The notes beneath the pieces are model-generated. The model was given only the letters and a program-made list of their open reading frames with translations, made no database searches and had not been told where the DNA came from. A stretch of DNA of 64,000 bases from an uncultured Collinsella sp. (GTDB taxonomy: Bacteria > Actinomycetota > Coriobacteriia > Coriobacteriales > Coriobacteriaceae): contig CABSYW010000009.1 in the NCBI GenBank assembly GCA_902482035.1, forward strand, positions 1 to 64,000, given 5' to 3'. Within the stretch, counting starts at the first letter, position 1, and every line of letters starts with the position of its first letter. Below are positions 8,901 through 17,497 of the stretch, in pieces. The position numbers were made by a program, and so were the translations under genes.

Positions 8901-9424
8901 ACACTCTTGTTGACCTGATCGAGCTGCTCGTTCAGGTCGCCCAGCTTCTTCTGCTGCTGCTCGGTCTTTTCGACGGCGGCTTTGAGCTCGTCAATCTTCT
9001 CCTGGAGCGCGGCGACTTCTGCTGCGTTCTGCTCGATTTCGTTGTCGCTCACAGCCTGCGAGGCCTGATTCTTTTGCTGCTGCGCCTGCTTTTGAGACTG
9101 GCCCGCCGCGTCGGCCTTCTTCTGGGCGGCATCGTAGGCGGCCTGAGCGTCCTTGAGCTGCTTTGCCGACTCCTCGGCCAGCTGGGCAGCCGTCTTTACG
9201 ACCGCTTGGTTACCGGCGGCAACGGTGTTCTCTACAGAACTACCCCCCCCCTGAACAGAATCGCCGTTATCGGTTGACGGTGCGGCGATTGCCGCCAGCG
9301 GCGACATGAGCGGCTGAGCGATGAGGCCCGCCGTCAAAACGGTTGCGACGGCGCGGTTAGCAACGCCCTTGACGTTGACAGTCTTGGCCCGAGGCTCAAA
9401 GTGTTGTGGACTGTAGTTTGCCAT
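5969..9424 (-). CDS. Sortase-anchored coiled-coil surface protein with central CAP domain
   Basis: 1151 residues. Residues 1-48 are a signal peptide (basic start, hydrophobic AVATVLTAGLIAQPLM, AIAAPS cleavage region). Two long Ala/Lys/Asp-rich heptad coiled coils (about 75-490 and 690-1090) flank a compact CAP/SCP-like domain (about 495-670) with IWGHSN, DENLAGGGG, GWPYTGLYTQEKKAFDKY and HECGHYLNIID. The C-terminus has LAQTGD near 1120, a hydrophobic helix and RRRKQM, that is, a non-canonical LPxTG sorting signal. The likely role is wall-anchored adhesion or matrix protein; the function of the CAP module is unknown. A run of nine G residues on the coding strand falls in codons 58-61. Start ATG has AAAGGGAGAAAG upstream. 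Confidence 0.88.
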   Translation of the reverse strand: MANYSPQHFEPRAKTVNVKGVANRAVATVLTAGLIAQPLMSPLAAIAAPSTDNGDSVQGGGSSVENTVAAGNQAVVKTAAQLAEESAKQLKDAQAAYDAAQKKADAAGQSQKQAQQQKNQASQAVSDNEIEQNAAEVAALQEKIDELKAAVEKTEQQQKKLGDLNEQLDQVNKSVEDRTQALKDAKAKQDEAKKALDDAQAKLEAMGMDEYEAAKKAVEDAQAKLDDANKAVATAQANLDQAKAAEASAQQEKKDTETALTTAQAKKQETAAALAAATTARDNAQQKFNQAQAALDAAVSGTGVDLSALEAAKIAAAGELKTAQAELNAATDADATAQTNLQAAQAAVAAAQEKANAANAAVASAQSAYDAANKEYKDAASKRDAAKTAYEQAQQTEADKKAEYDKLVEVRKQKRSEWEAACAASNAAEKAYDAANAQVEALEQQIADLKSNMTVDQEVISQGMFGFMNYIIGGSQFTATQKKNASTAASMLMGTTEKQDWYDKYVDQDMSRDTNPLSLEQMRNALTYLDTQNNLRKANGQSELSVSLRMTAAAALNTSYSSNIWGHSNCYFDQDENLAGGGGAYTGGETEDTLGWPYTGLYTQEKKAFDKYVEQYGDALGSHRYDSYYIYQHYNSIYHECGHYLNIIDAGAKAIGIATGSGKNTDSEVTVFDYSGSTGQKDFTVSEFKKLVNDYIDSAYNAGGTQAQKAQLKELQGKLAEVQKNFGTTREAYFAAVNGQDAAQDAFTAADVNMNTAKGEYEKAKSGTAAAKTAYDAAKDALGGIDIESLKQNLDAAKAEAATAQAALDKANATLADSKTKADEAAARKAKARSARDAAKVKSDQASEAYDNATASVKDLTAKRDAAQADLANKQVSLDEAKKADDAAQAGVDKAQAADVQAATALSDAKQAVDAKKQALSDAQAKAKAAEGELAGANKAFKRFAGAQKAVDDAKTAYDAAVAGVADAQKQLEAANEAVVDANLDIVKAKAELANDEALKADLEAVDHKASLAAGTTGNEKLVKLNAAYARYKAAVDAAAGLKAALSDADAKLSDANDAYAAALAELGDAKDALAAAQAEYDKYHPKAEPQAKPQVAQAAAKAPVAKKQAAPAALAQTGDNSALAGEVFVIGGITLVAAGVTLSDRRRKQM

Positions 9425-9731
9425 GGCTTTCTCCCTTTGACACGGATGTATCCATACGCTTCAAAATATAGGAGCTGATTTTTGAATTCTGTTGCGCAAC
9501 ATTGGTCACCAGCGAATTTTTTGAAATTCGCGCTCTCGTGCTTCACAGTTTCGTCACATTTGAAGGAGCTGGTGCATCATATTCTCGCGGGATGGAATTG
9601 AGCCTGTGATTTGCATTTGCTCCCGCGTCATCCGCCCTATCGGATTCCGCATCCAACAGACACCCCGCCCGCCACGGTGTAGAGTTAGGACAACGGGCGC
9701 GTTGCGCGAACCGCGCTGGAACGAGGTGGAC
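9425..9731. other. Intergenic region between divergent surface-protein and DUF389 genes
   Basis: 307 bp. It holds two small palindromes, GTTGCGCAAC (9491-9500) and an 8-bp-arm hairpin GCGAATTT/AAATTCGC (9512-9531), both in the likely promoter area of the surface protein. I see no further gene and no clear sigma-70 pair. Confidence 0.5.
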
Positions 9732-10871
9732 ATGGAACTCGATAAGCAACAGATCGAACGACTGCGCGAGCGTCATCATCGGCGTCACGGCATCCGCCCT
9801 GCTCATAGCGAAGCCATAGAAAACGTCACCCGCTTCCTCAAGCGCGCGTTCAACATTCGCGAGGGACGCGCGCCCTATCACGTGATCCGCAAGCGTTTTG
9901 TAAACGGAGCGCGTCTGACTGGCTCTCACCTGTGTATCCTCATCATCGCCATGCTCATCGCAAGCATCGGCCTCGATATCGACTCGGACATCGCCATCGT
10001 GGGCGCCATGCTCATCTGCCCGCTCATGGGCTCGGTTCTTGCCATGGCATACGGCATTGCCACGCTCGACCGTGAGATCACCGTCGAGGCCATTGCCAGC
10101 CTCGCACTGCAGATGGTCTTTTGCCTGGTCACGTCCACGCTGTATTTTAAGCTCTCGCCCCTTGGCACCACCACGGCCGCCATCATCGACAACTCGACAC
10201 CCACCATATGGGACCTTGCCGTCGCGCTCGCGGGCGGCTTTGCGGGCGGGCTGGGCAACTCGCGCGATCAGGAGCCTTCAACGCTCATTGCCGGCGTAGC
10301 CGTGGCGACCGCGCTCATGCCGCCCCTGTGCGCGGCGGGTTACGGCATCGCCATCGCAAGCGGGTCACTGTTCCTCTCGGCGCTCTACGAGTTTGGCATC
10401 AACGTAGTCTTTATCGCACTCGCGGCCGAAGCCGTACTACTTCTTCTGCGCGTGCCGCTCAAGCGCGACCTGAACGGCGACGGCGTTGTGACCGCCGAAG
10501 AAGACGCCGAGGTCAACGAGCTGTCACGCAAGGTGCGCCGCCGCATCATTGTGGGCACGATGATCTTTGCCATCCCCTGCATTGTTATGACCGCGGGTTC
10601 CATTGGCTCGGCGCAGGCCGGCGTGCAGGACGGCTACGGTGTCACCGAAACCACGCGCGAGCTTGCCGCGGTGCTGCCAGGCTTTAAGGATTACACCGTC
10701 GCCGTCGAGACCTCGGCCACCGAAGGCGATGAGGAGGGCATCGTCGAGCGCGAGATTGTCGCCCATGTGACGACAGGCGAGACGCTTGGGGCACACGACC
10801 GTCACGTCGCCCGGAAGCTCATCGACCTCAATGTGCCCGAGCTCGATCGCGTGGAGTTCGATGTGAAGTGA
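9732..10871 (+). CDS. DUF389-family integral membrane protein
   Basis: 379 residues. A soluble N-terminus (about 60 residues) precedes five or six membrane helices with the DUF389 motifs SIGLDIDSDIAIVGAMLICPLMG and DSTLIAGVAVATALMPPLCAAGYGIA-like segments. A short EF-hand-like insert (DLNGDGVVTAEEDAE) sits in the loop after the helices and a soluble C-terminal domain ends the protein. The biochemical function of DUF389 is unknown; it is often called a putative hydrophobic domain protein or TIGR00341. ATG 9732 (GAGGTGG close upstream) begins at conserved sequence; the 42-codon extension upstream is rich in Arg/Pro and unlikely coding. Confidence 0.85.
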   Translation: MELDKQQIERLRERHHRRHGIRPAHSEAIENVTRFLKRAFNIREGRAPYHVIRKRFVNGARLTGSHLCILIIAMLIASIGLDIDSDIAIVGAMLICPLMGSVLAMAYGIATLDREITVEAIASLALQMVFCLVTSTLYFKLSPLGTTTAAIIDNSTPTIWDLAVALAGGFAGGLGNSRDQEPSTLIAGVAVATALMPPLCAAGYGIAIASGSLFLSALYEFGINVVFIALAAEAVLLLLRVPLKRDLNGDGVVTAEEDAEVNELSRKVRRRIIVGTMIFAIPCIVMTAGSIGSAQAGVQDGYGVTETTRELAAVLPGFKDYTVAVETSATEGDEEGIVEREIVAHVTTGETLGAHDRHVARKLIDLNVPELDRVEFDVK

Positions 10872-10945
10872 TGCCGGCGCGGGATGAATGCCTGCACGGA
10901 CGCAAGTTACGACGAGGCGCAGATGCGATACGGACACGAGCAAAT

Positions 10946-10985
10946 AGCGGGGTGCAGTTCACACCCGCGCCCCGCTCGCTGTTTT
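10946..10985 (+). terminator. Terminator after the DUF389 gene
   Basis: AGCGGGG and CCCCGCT arms with an imperfect interior (GTG/CAC), followed by CGCTGTTTTATT, 75 nt downstream of the stop. Confidence 0.6.
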
Positions 10986-10996
10986 ATTGCCGTGAA

Positions 10997-11446
10997 TCAA
11001 CTGTCCAGATCGACATCACCAGACTCCACCGTAAACGCCGGATCGGTGCTCACAAGATAAAATCGGGTCACTTTGCTATCTCTAAATAGATAGAGCTGAC
11101 CCTGCTCGCGTCGGCGTGACATATACGCCACGTGGACCGTACCAAATTCTTCGCCGTTTTCCTTCTTTAATATCAGGATGTTGGGGTCATCCGTACGCTT
11201 AAACTGCCCGTCAACGCAGCTGCCGTCTTTGTCGACCAGTTGCCACCGATGGTTATCCTCTTCAAGAAAGGCCAGGGTTTCCAGACTCGTCTTGTCGTCC
11301 CGATAGTAACCGTCAATGGCAAACCCTTCGGAAGCGCATTCCTGCATATAGGACGTTTCTCGGCTTATAGCAAACAGCCCTGTAGCGCCCAGGAGCACAG
11401 CCAGGCAGACCACTGCAAGGGTTATCGAAATAGCACGGCGACCCAT
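10997..11446 (-). CDS. Small membrane-anchored or secreted hypothetical protein
   Basis: 149 residues. A single N-terminal hydrophobic helix (residues 5-27, without a lipobox cysteine) precedes a soluble extracellular part of mixed beta character that ends GDVDLDS. I do not recognise a family. The size and layout (one helix, then a small domain that reads like ...GYYRDDKTSLETLAFLEEDNHRWQLVDKDG...) suggest a lipocalin-like or DUF-type extracytoplasmic domain, but that is only an impression. No operon partner is present. Confidence 0.65.
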   Translation of the reverse strand: MGRRAISITLAVVCLAVLLGATGLFAISRETSYMQECASEGFAIDGYYRDDKTSLETLAFLEEDNHRWQLVDKDGSCVDGQFKRTDDPNILILKKENGEEFGTVHVAYMSRRREQGQLYLFRDSKVTRFYLVSTDPAFTVESGDVDLDS

Positions 11447-11636
11447 GTTAGCCCAACCGATAGTTGTTTAACGGAGCGCGAAACATACCTGGAACCTCCG
11501 ATATCAGGGGGAACGTCGCCAGCAGGCTGGCGACAACTATATGTTTCTAATATCAAACCATATGGCTGCCACTCGCGGAGGGGGCATCGGCGAACGGCGT
11601 GTTTTCATACTCCATTGGTCAAACCTAAGCGCAGCG

Positions 11637-11880
11637 CTACAGCTCGTACTTGTACACGCGGTAGATGTACTTTTCGGCTTCCATCTCGTAGGTGGCGATG
11701 GGTAGACCGTAGCGATCGTCTCGTCGTTTGGCAGATAGGTCACACTGTGCTGTCCCGCGTTGAGCGAAAAATCGCCCTGGGCTTGCAGCAGCTTGTCCTC
11801 AAAGCCCGAACCGGCCCAAAAATCGGGCGAGCCCACGGAAGGCTGCAGCGAGATCATTTGCGCAACATATGTCCAGCAAA
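11637..11880 (-). pseudogene. Frameshifted gene fragment
   Basis: One minus-strand frame gives a protein-like stretch (MISLQPSVGSPDFW... to SLNAGQHSVTYLPNDETIA) that turns into Ser/Pro/Arg-rich shadow sequence near 11710. In the next frame protein-like sequence resumes as GLPIATYEMEAEKYIYRVY and ends KYEL with a stop at 11637. The junction implies a one-base frameshift, and no good start exists because the upstream sequence is the terminator hairpin of the next gene. It is therefore probably the 3' relic of a decayed gene of unrecognised family. Confidence 0.5.
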
Positions 11881-11915
11881 AACGGGTGGTAGCCGGTACG
11901 ACTACCACCCGTTTG
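11879..11915 (-). terminator. Terminator of the giant activase gene
   Basis: ACGGGTGGTAG and CTACCACCCGT form a perfect 11-bp stem with a 9-nt loop. On the minus strand it is followed by TTTTTGCTGG. It lies about 30 nt downstream of the 11943 stop. Confidence 0.85.
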
Positions 11916-11942
11916 TCTTATATCCGGCTCGAAGTAGGCCAA

Positions 11943-14900
11943 CTACTTCTTAATACCGCGCCCCAGGCGCTTGGCGACCGATGCAACGGCCTCCTCACTG
12001 GCAGATCCGCAGCTCGCACAGCCGTCGTGGGCACGCATCTGGCCGGTGACCTCGTCCATCGCGAGCGGCGCCACCTTCTCAAGCTTAAAGCCCTTGCCGG
12101 CGCGCATGTTTTCCTTGGCCACGCTGATCATGAGCTTAATACGGTTGAGCTGGTTGACCTCGGACGCACCAGGATCATAGTCCACCGCAACGATGTTGCT
12201 CTCGGGATGCTGGCGGCGCAGCTCCTTAATCACGGCCTTGCCCACCACGTGATTGGGCAGGCACGCGAAGGGCTGCGTGCAGATGATATTGGGTGCGCCA
12301 TGATCGATCAGGTCGAGCATCTCGGCCGTGAGCAGCCAGCCCTCGCCCATGTTGTTGCACACCGAAAGCACCGTGCGGGCCTTGTCGGCCATGGTGCCGA
12401 TGCGCTCGGGCGCCTCGAAGCGGCGGGACTTCTCGAGCATCTCCTCCACCGGCGTGCGCATCCAGTCCACGAGCTTGATGAGCGCCTGCATACCAGCGCG
12501 CGTGGTAGCGGAGCTTCCCAACTCGTCCTTCTGTAGCTCGGCGTTGCTCATGGAGTACAGGAAGAAGTCGAGCAGGCCCGGCACCACGGCCTCGCAGCCC
12601 TCGCGCTCGATAACGTCGACCACGTGGTTGTTGGCCGTGGGATGGAACTTGACCAGGATCTCGCCGACCACGCCCACGCGCGGCTTGGTGCCCTCGCCCG
12701 CAAGCGGCATGGTGTCGAACGCGCGGATGGCCTCGCGGCACAGCTTGGTGTAGTTGTGGCGGTTGAACTTGGGCGCCAGTTTGCGGGCGCGCGCCATGTA
12801 CTCCTCGTAGAGCGCGTTGGCGGCGCCGGGCGTGGCCTCGTACGGGCGGCAGCGGTAGAGCATCTGCATCATCACGTCGCCAAAGAGCACCGCGTAGACC
12901 GCCTGCTTGAGCAGCGCCGGCGTAATCTTAAAGCCAGGGTTGTCCTCGCCGAGCGCCACGGCCGAAAGCGAGATCACCGGGATCTCGGGGTGGCCGCTCT
13001 CGCGCAGGGCCTTGCGGATGAGTGCGATGTAGTTGGTGGCACGGCAGCCGCCGCCGGTCTGGCTGATAACCACGGCTGTCTTGGACAGGTCGTATCGACC
13101 GCTCTCGATGGCCTCCATAATCTGGCCCGTTACCAGGATCGACGGATAGCAAATATCATTGTTCACATAGCGCAGGCCGGCCTCGACGGCATCGTGATCG
13201 GTCGAGGGCAGCAGCTCCAAGTTGTAGCCAGCACCACGGAACACCTCTTTGACCAGGTCAAAGTGGATCGGCGCCATCTGCGGGCACAGGATGGTGTAGC
13301 CCTCCTCGCGCATCTGCTCGGTAAAGGGCACCTTGGGCCACGCGGTCGAAGCACTCTCGCGCTGCGCCTCGAACGTGTACTTACGGCTCGCGAACGCGGG
13401 GGCATCCGTGGAGGGCGCCACCGGCGCGGCATCGCCCTGCTCGTAAGTCTCGCCCGCGGCCGTAGCCTCGGCCAAGCGCTCGGCCTCCTGGTCCTTGAGC
13501 GCCGCCATGAGCGAGCGAATACGGATACGCGCGGCACCCAAGTTGGACACCTCGTCGATCTTGAGCACGGTGTAAATCTTGCCGCTGGCCTCCAGGATCT
13601 CCTGCACCTGATCAGTGGTCAGAGCGTCCAGGCCGCAGCCGAAGGAATTGAGCTGGATCAGGTCCAGGTCGTTGCGCATCGTCACAAAACGGGCGACGGC
13701 GTACAGGCGGCTGTGATACATCCACTGATCGACGACGCGAATCGGACGCTCGGGCTTCACCAGATGCGCGAGCGAATCCTCGGTAAAGACCGCAAAGCCA
13801 AAGCTCGAGATAAGCTCGGGCAGGGCGTGGTTGATCTCGGGGTCGTTGTGGTAAGGACGGCCGGCGAGTACGATGCCGTGGCCGCCGTGGTCCTCGACCC
13901 ACTTAAGAGCCTCCTCGCCCATGGTCTGGATATCCTCGTGGAAGCGCGCATCGGCCTCGAAGGCGGCGTTGACGGCAGCATCGACCTCGAAGCGCGTGAT
14001 TTTAGGACCGCGCACGCGACCGCGACCGGCCTCAGCATCGGCCACACGGTCGACGGCGAGCACCTGGTACAGGCGGCGCTTGAGCTCGGTCTTGTCGTGA
14101 TACGGCACAAACGGATACAGGAACTCGATGTTCTGCTCGCGGATCTCGTCAATATTGAGCGCCAGCGCCGTGGGGTAGCTCATGACGATGGGGCAGTTAT
14201 AGCAGTTGCCAGCCGTCGGATCCTCCTTGCGCTCCCAACGCACGCACGGCATCCAGATAAAGTCGACGTCACGGTCGATGAGGTTCATCACGTGGCCGTG
14301 GCTCATCTTTGCCGGGTAGCACACGCTCTCGGACGGCATGGACTCGATGCCCGCCTGGTAGGTCTTCTTGCTCGACTGGTCGGACAGCTGCACGCTAAAG
14401 CCCAGGCGCGTAAAGAACGCGTGCCAGAAGGGGTAGTTCTCGTACATGTTGAGTGCGCGCGGGATGCCGACGGTGCCGCGCGGGGCCTCGTCGGGGCTCA
14501 GCACCTCGCGGTTAAAGAGCAGCTCGTTTTTCTTTTTGAAGAGGTTGGGGGCCTCGGTCTTCTGCTTTTTGTGGCCGGCGCCCTTCTCGCAGCGGTTGCC
14601 GGTGATAAAGCGCCTGCCGCCGCCAAAATCGTTGACGGTGAGCTGGCAGTTGTTGGAGCAACGGCCGCAACGGACGTGCTTTTGCGTCACGGTGAGGTGC
14701 GCGATGTCCTCGGCCGAAAGGATGGTCGAAGTGCCGTCGGCGCCGGCGCGATCGCGGGCGAGCAGGGCCGCACCGTAGGCGCCCATGCATCCGGCGATGT
14801 CGGGGCGCACGGCGTGCACGCCGGTGAGCTGCTCAAACGCACGCAGGGTGGCATCGGACATAAAGGTGCCGCCCTGAACAATCACCTGGCTGCCGATCTC

Positions 14901-16724
14901 CTTGGGATCGCGCAGCTTAATGACCTTGAACAGGGCGTTCTTGATAACGGAATAGGACAGGCCGGCCGCGATGTCGCCCACCGTGGCGCCTTCCTTTTGC
15001 GCCTGCTTGACGCGCGAGTTCATAAAGACCGTGCAGCGGCTGCCCAGGTCGACCGGGGCCTTGGCATGGATGGCGGCGTTGGCGAACGCGCGCACGTCCA
15101 TGTTCATAGAGACGGCGAAGCTCTCGATAAAGCTACCGCAACCCGACGAGCAGGCCTCGTTGAGCATGATGTGCTCGATGACGCCCTCCTTCACGCGCAG
15201 GCACTTCATGTCCTGGCCGCCAATGTCCAGAATGAACTCGACGCCGGGCAGGAACGCCTTGGCGCCGCGCAGGTGCGCGACGGTCTCGATCTCGCCGGAG
15301 TCGGCCTTGAGGGCCTCGATGAGCAGCGCCTCACCGTAGCCCGTGGTGGTCACGTGGCCGATGGTGCAGCCCGCGGGGATGTGGTTGTAGAAATCGGCCA
15401 TGATGACCTTGGCCGTGCCTAGGATGTCGCCGTTGTTGTTGCCGTACCAGGTGTGCAGCAGCTGACCGTCCTCGCCCACGAGCGCGGCCTTCATGGTGGT
15501 AGAGCCAGCGTCGATGCCGATGAACACGCGGCCGGTGTAGCCGTCGAGCTTGCCCTTGGGGACGACCTCGGTGTCGTGGCGGGTCTTGAACTCGGCAAAG
15601 TCCTCGTCGGTGGCAAAGAGCGGATCCAGACGCTCGACCTCGGCACCCTGTGTGTCACCCAAGGCATCGATGGCCTCGATGAGCTGCGGGAACGTGCTGA
15701 GCTTATTGGACTCGTGCGCCATGGCGGCGCCGCTCGCCACAAACAGGTGAGCGTTTTGGGGCACGATACGGTGTTCCTCGTCCAGGTTGAGCGTGAGGTA
15801 GAAGCGGTGGCGCAGCTCAGAGAGGTACTGCAGCGGGCCGCCCAGGAAGGCGACGTTGCCGCGGATGGGACGGCCGCACGCCAGACCCGAGATGGTCTGG
15901 GTCACGACGGCCTGGAAGATGGAGGCAGCCACGTCCTCGGGGCGGGCGCCCTCGTTGAGCAGCGGCTGGACGTCGGTCTTGGCAAAAACGCCGCAGCGGC
16001 TGGCGATGGGATAGATGGTGGTGGCGTTGGCCGCGAGCTCGTTAAGGCCGCTGGCGTCGGTGTGCAGCAGAGTGGCCATCTGGTCGATGAACGCGCCCGT
16101 GCCGCCGGCGCAGGTACCGTTCATGCGCTGCTCGATGCCGTTGTCGAAGTAGATGATCTTGGCGTCCTCGCCGCCCAGCTCGATGGCGACATCGGTGGCC
16201 GGGATGAGGGTCTCGACGGCACGCTTGCTGGCGATGACCTCCTGGACAAATTCCAGGTCGAGCCACTGGGACAGCAGCAGGCCGCCCGAGCCGGTGATGG
16301 CGCAGGTCATCTGGGCCGTCGGAAGCACGGTCGCAGCGCCCTCGAACAGGTCGCGGGCGCAGGCGCGGACGTCGGTGTGATGACGCTGGTACTTGGCGTA
16401 GACGATTTGGTTGTCGTCGTTGAGCACGGCGAGCTTGACGGTGGTGGAGCCCACGTCAATGCCCAGGTGCAGGTTGCCACGAGCGTTCTCGGGGTTGAAG
16501 ATTGCACCTTCGGGGGCGTGGGCGGCGGCTACGGGCTCGGCGGCGGTGGCGGGCTCGCTAGCGACGGACGTCTCCCCTGCCGCGTTCTTGGCATCGGCAA
16601 CTGCCTCGGCAACTTTCTCGGCAGCCGCGGCCGCAGCCTTCTGCGCGGCGTCCACCACGGTGGGCGCGGCCTCACGCGCGGCAGCGACCATACGGTCCTT
16701 GATGCCCTCGACGAGTTTGCTCAT
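11943..16724 (-). CDS. Giant acyl-CoA dehydratase activase (double BcrA/D ATPase, DUF2229, HgdB-like fusion)
   Basis: 1593 residues. After an Ala-rich leader (1-65) come two ASKHA-type BadF/BcrA/HgdC ATPase modules, starting LGIDVGSTTVKLAVL near 70 and FIGIDAGSTTMKAALV near 400. Each carries the cluster-ligand region (NGTCAGGTGAF and SRCGVFAKTD; NEACSSGCGSF and GSRCTVFMNSR) that coordinates the dimer-bridging [4Fe-4S]. A Cys cluster CGRCSNNCQL follows, then a DUF2229 domain (GIPRALNMYENYPFW...) and a C-terminal 2-hydroxyacyl-CoA dehydratase-subunit-like region, ending DGCASCGSASEE. Relatives are annotated as dehydratase activases of unknown substrate. It is 11 bp downstream of a TetR gene with AGAGGAGAG as SD. 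Confidence 0.92.
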   Translation of the reverse strand: MSKLVEGIKDRMVAAAREAAPTVVDAAQKAAAAAAEKVAEAVADAKNAAGETSVASEPATAAEPVAAAHAPEGAIFNPENARGNLHLGIDVGSTTVKLAVLNDDNQIVYAKYQRHHTDVRACARDLFEGAATVLPTAQMTCAITGSGGLLLSQWLDLEFVQEVIASKRAVETLIPATDVAIELGGEDAKIIYFDNGIEQRMNGTCAGGTGAFIDQMATLLHTDASGLNELAANATTIYPIASRCGVFAKTDVQPLLNEGARPEDVAASIFQAVVTQTISGLACGRPIRGNVAFLGGPLQYLSELRHRFYLTLNLDEEHRIVPQNAHLFVASGAAMAHESNKLSTFPQLIEAIDALGDTQGAEVERLDPLFATDEDFAEFKTRHDTEVVPKGKLDGYTGRVFIGIDAGSTTMKAALVGEDGQLLHTWYGNNNGDILGTAKVIMADFYNHIPAGCTIGHVTTTGYGEALLIEALKADSGEIETVAHLRGAKAFLPGVEFILDIGGQDMKCLRVKEGVIEHIMLNEACSSGCGSFIESFAVSMNMDVRAFANAAIHAKAPVDLGSRCTVFMNSRVKQAQKEGATVGDIAAGLSYSVIKNALFKVIKLRDPKEIGSQVIVQGGTFMSDATLRAFEQLTGVHAVRPDIAGCMGAYGAALLARDRAGADGTSTILSAEDIAHLTVTQKHVRCGRCSNNCQLTVNDFGGGRRFITGNRCEKGAGHKKQKTEAPNLFKKKNELLFNREVLSPDEAPRGTVGIPRALNMYENYPFWHAFFTRLGFSVQLSDQSSKKTYQAGIESMPSESVCYPAKMSHGHVMNLIDRDVDFIWMPCVRWERKEDPTAGNCYNCPIVMSYPTALALNIDEIREQNIEFLYPFVPYHDKTELKRRLYQVLAVDRVADAEAGRGRVRGPKITRFEVDAAVNAAFEADARFHEDIQTMGEEALKWVEDHGGHGIVLAGRPYHNDPEINHALPELISSFGFAVFTEDSLAHLVKPERPIRVVDQWMYHSRLYAVARFVTMRNDLDLIQLNSFGCGLDALTTDQVQEILEASGKIYTVLKIDEVSNLGAARIRIRSLMAALKDQEAERLAEATAAGETYEQGDAAPVAPSTDAPAFASRKYTFEAQRESASTAWPKVPFTEQMREEGYTILCPQMAPIHFDLVKEVFRGAGYNLELLPSTDHDAVEAGLRYVNNDICYPSILVTGQIMEAIESGRYDLSKTAVVISQTGGGCRATNYIALIRKALRESGHPEIPVISLSAVALGEDNPGFKITPALLKQAVYAVLFGDVMMQMLYRCRPYEATPGAANALYEEYMARARKLAPKFNRHNYTKLCREAIRAFDTMPLAGEGTKPRVGVVGEILVKFHPTANNHVVDVIEREGCEAVVPGLLDFFLYSMSNAELQKDELGSSATTRAGMQALIKLVDWMRTPVEEMLEKSRRFEAPERIGTMADKARTVLSVCNNMGEGWLLTAEMLDLIDHGAPNIICTQPFACLPNHVVGKAVIKELRRQHPESNIVAVDYDPGASEVNQLNRIKLMISVAKENMRAGKGFKLEKVAPLAMDEVTGQMRAHDGCASCGSASEEAVASVAKRLGRGIKK

Positions 16725-16735
16725 TGTCTCTCCTC

Positions 16736-17446
16736 TTAGTTGTTGGACTCGACGGTTGCGGCGGTGTCGGCCGCGTCCTCGAGCTGCAGGTTCAATAGCT
16801 TCAAGCCGTATTCCGGCACGTTGATATCGATGGGTTGGCCATATAGGTCGCCGGGACGCACAAAGGCGATAACCGTCATAATGCGCGCCATGGCCTCGGG
16901 CGATTCGGTGAGCCCACGCTCAAACCAGCGCTGAATCAGGCCGACCTCGGCACTCACGACGTAGGTAACGTAGTAGTCAAAGAAGGTGCCCAGCGCCAAG
17001 CCCAAAATGCCCGTCTGTGCACGCGGCACCACGGCCTCGCGTGCGGTATCGATGATCTTTTTAATAAAGGCGGGGTCGCCGCCCGGGCCCAGCAGGGCCC
17101 CGATAAGGTCGCGATTGGCCGCAAGATAGCGCAGCAGCTCAACCGAACCGGGTGCCGGCTCAAGATCATCGATGTTGTGATAGAGGTCGGGCAGCTGAGC
17201 TGCGGTGATGAGCTCAATGCGCTCACGGATCTCGGCCAGCAAGCCGTCCTCGATTTGATTGATAAAGTCGGGAATATCGCGGTAGTGCGAATAGAACGTG
17301 CGGCGCGTAAGGCCGGCGCGCTCGGTGAGCGACGCGACATTAATGCGCGAAAGGTCGCCGCTTTCGGCAAGCTCGCTGGCAAGTGCCTGGCGAAGGGCAC
17401 GCTGCGAGCGAAGGGACCGGCGATCGCATTTCTCGAGCTGGGACAA
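16736..17446 (-). CDS. TetR/AcrR-family regulator upstream of the activase
   Basis: 236 residues. N-terminal HTH: RSQRALRQALASELAESGDLSRINVASLTERAGLTRRTFYSHYRDIPDF is a clear TetR DNA-binding domain. The C-terminal part has a TetR_C_7-like stretch with two long helices around residues 95-190. The start is TTG 17446 with AAGGAGG 4 nt upstream. It forms a two-gene operon with the activase (11-bp gap). A 15-bp palindrome in its promoter region (17498-17512) is the likely autoregulatory operator. Confidence 0.9.
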   Translation of the reverse strand: MSQLEKCDRRSLRSQRALRQALASELAESGDLSRINVASLTERAGLTRRTFYSHYRDIPDFINQIEDGLLAEIRERIELITAAQLPDLYHNIDDLEPAPGSVELLRYLAANRDLIGALLGPGGDPAFIKKIIDTAREAVVPRAQTGILGLALGTFFDYYVTYVVSAEVGLIQRWFERGLTESPEAMARIMTVIAFVRPGDLYGQPIDINVPEYGLKLLNLQLEDAADTAATVESNN

Positions 17447-17497
17447 GCGTCCTCCTTGTTACTCAACCTGTGCGCTATTGCACAGTGCGAGTATTAT

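Noticed and set aside
12624..15422. 932-codon plus-strand frame opposite the activase
   Set aside because: It is a shadow produced by GC-rich codon bias: Arg/His/Ala-rich sequence without motifs, no SD, and the minus strand has full family conservation.
15453..16739. 428-codon plus-strand frame opposite the activase N-terminus
   Set aside because: Gly/Ala/Val/His-rich antisense shadow, no recognisable domain.
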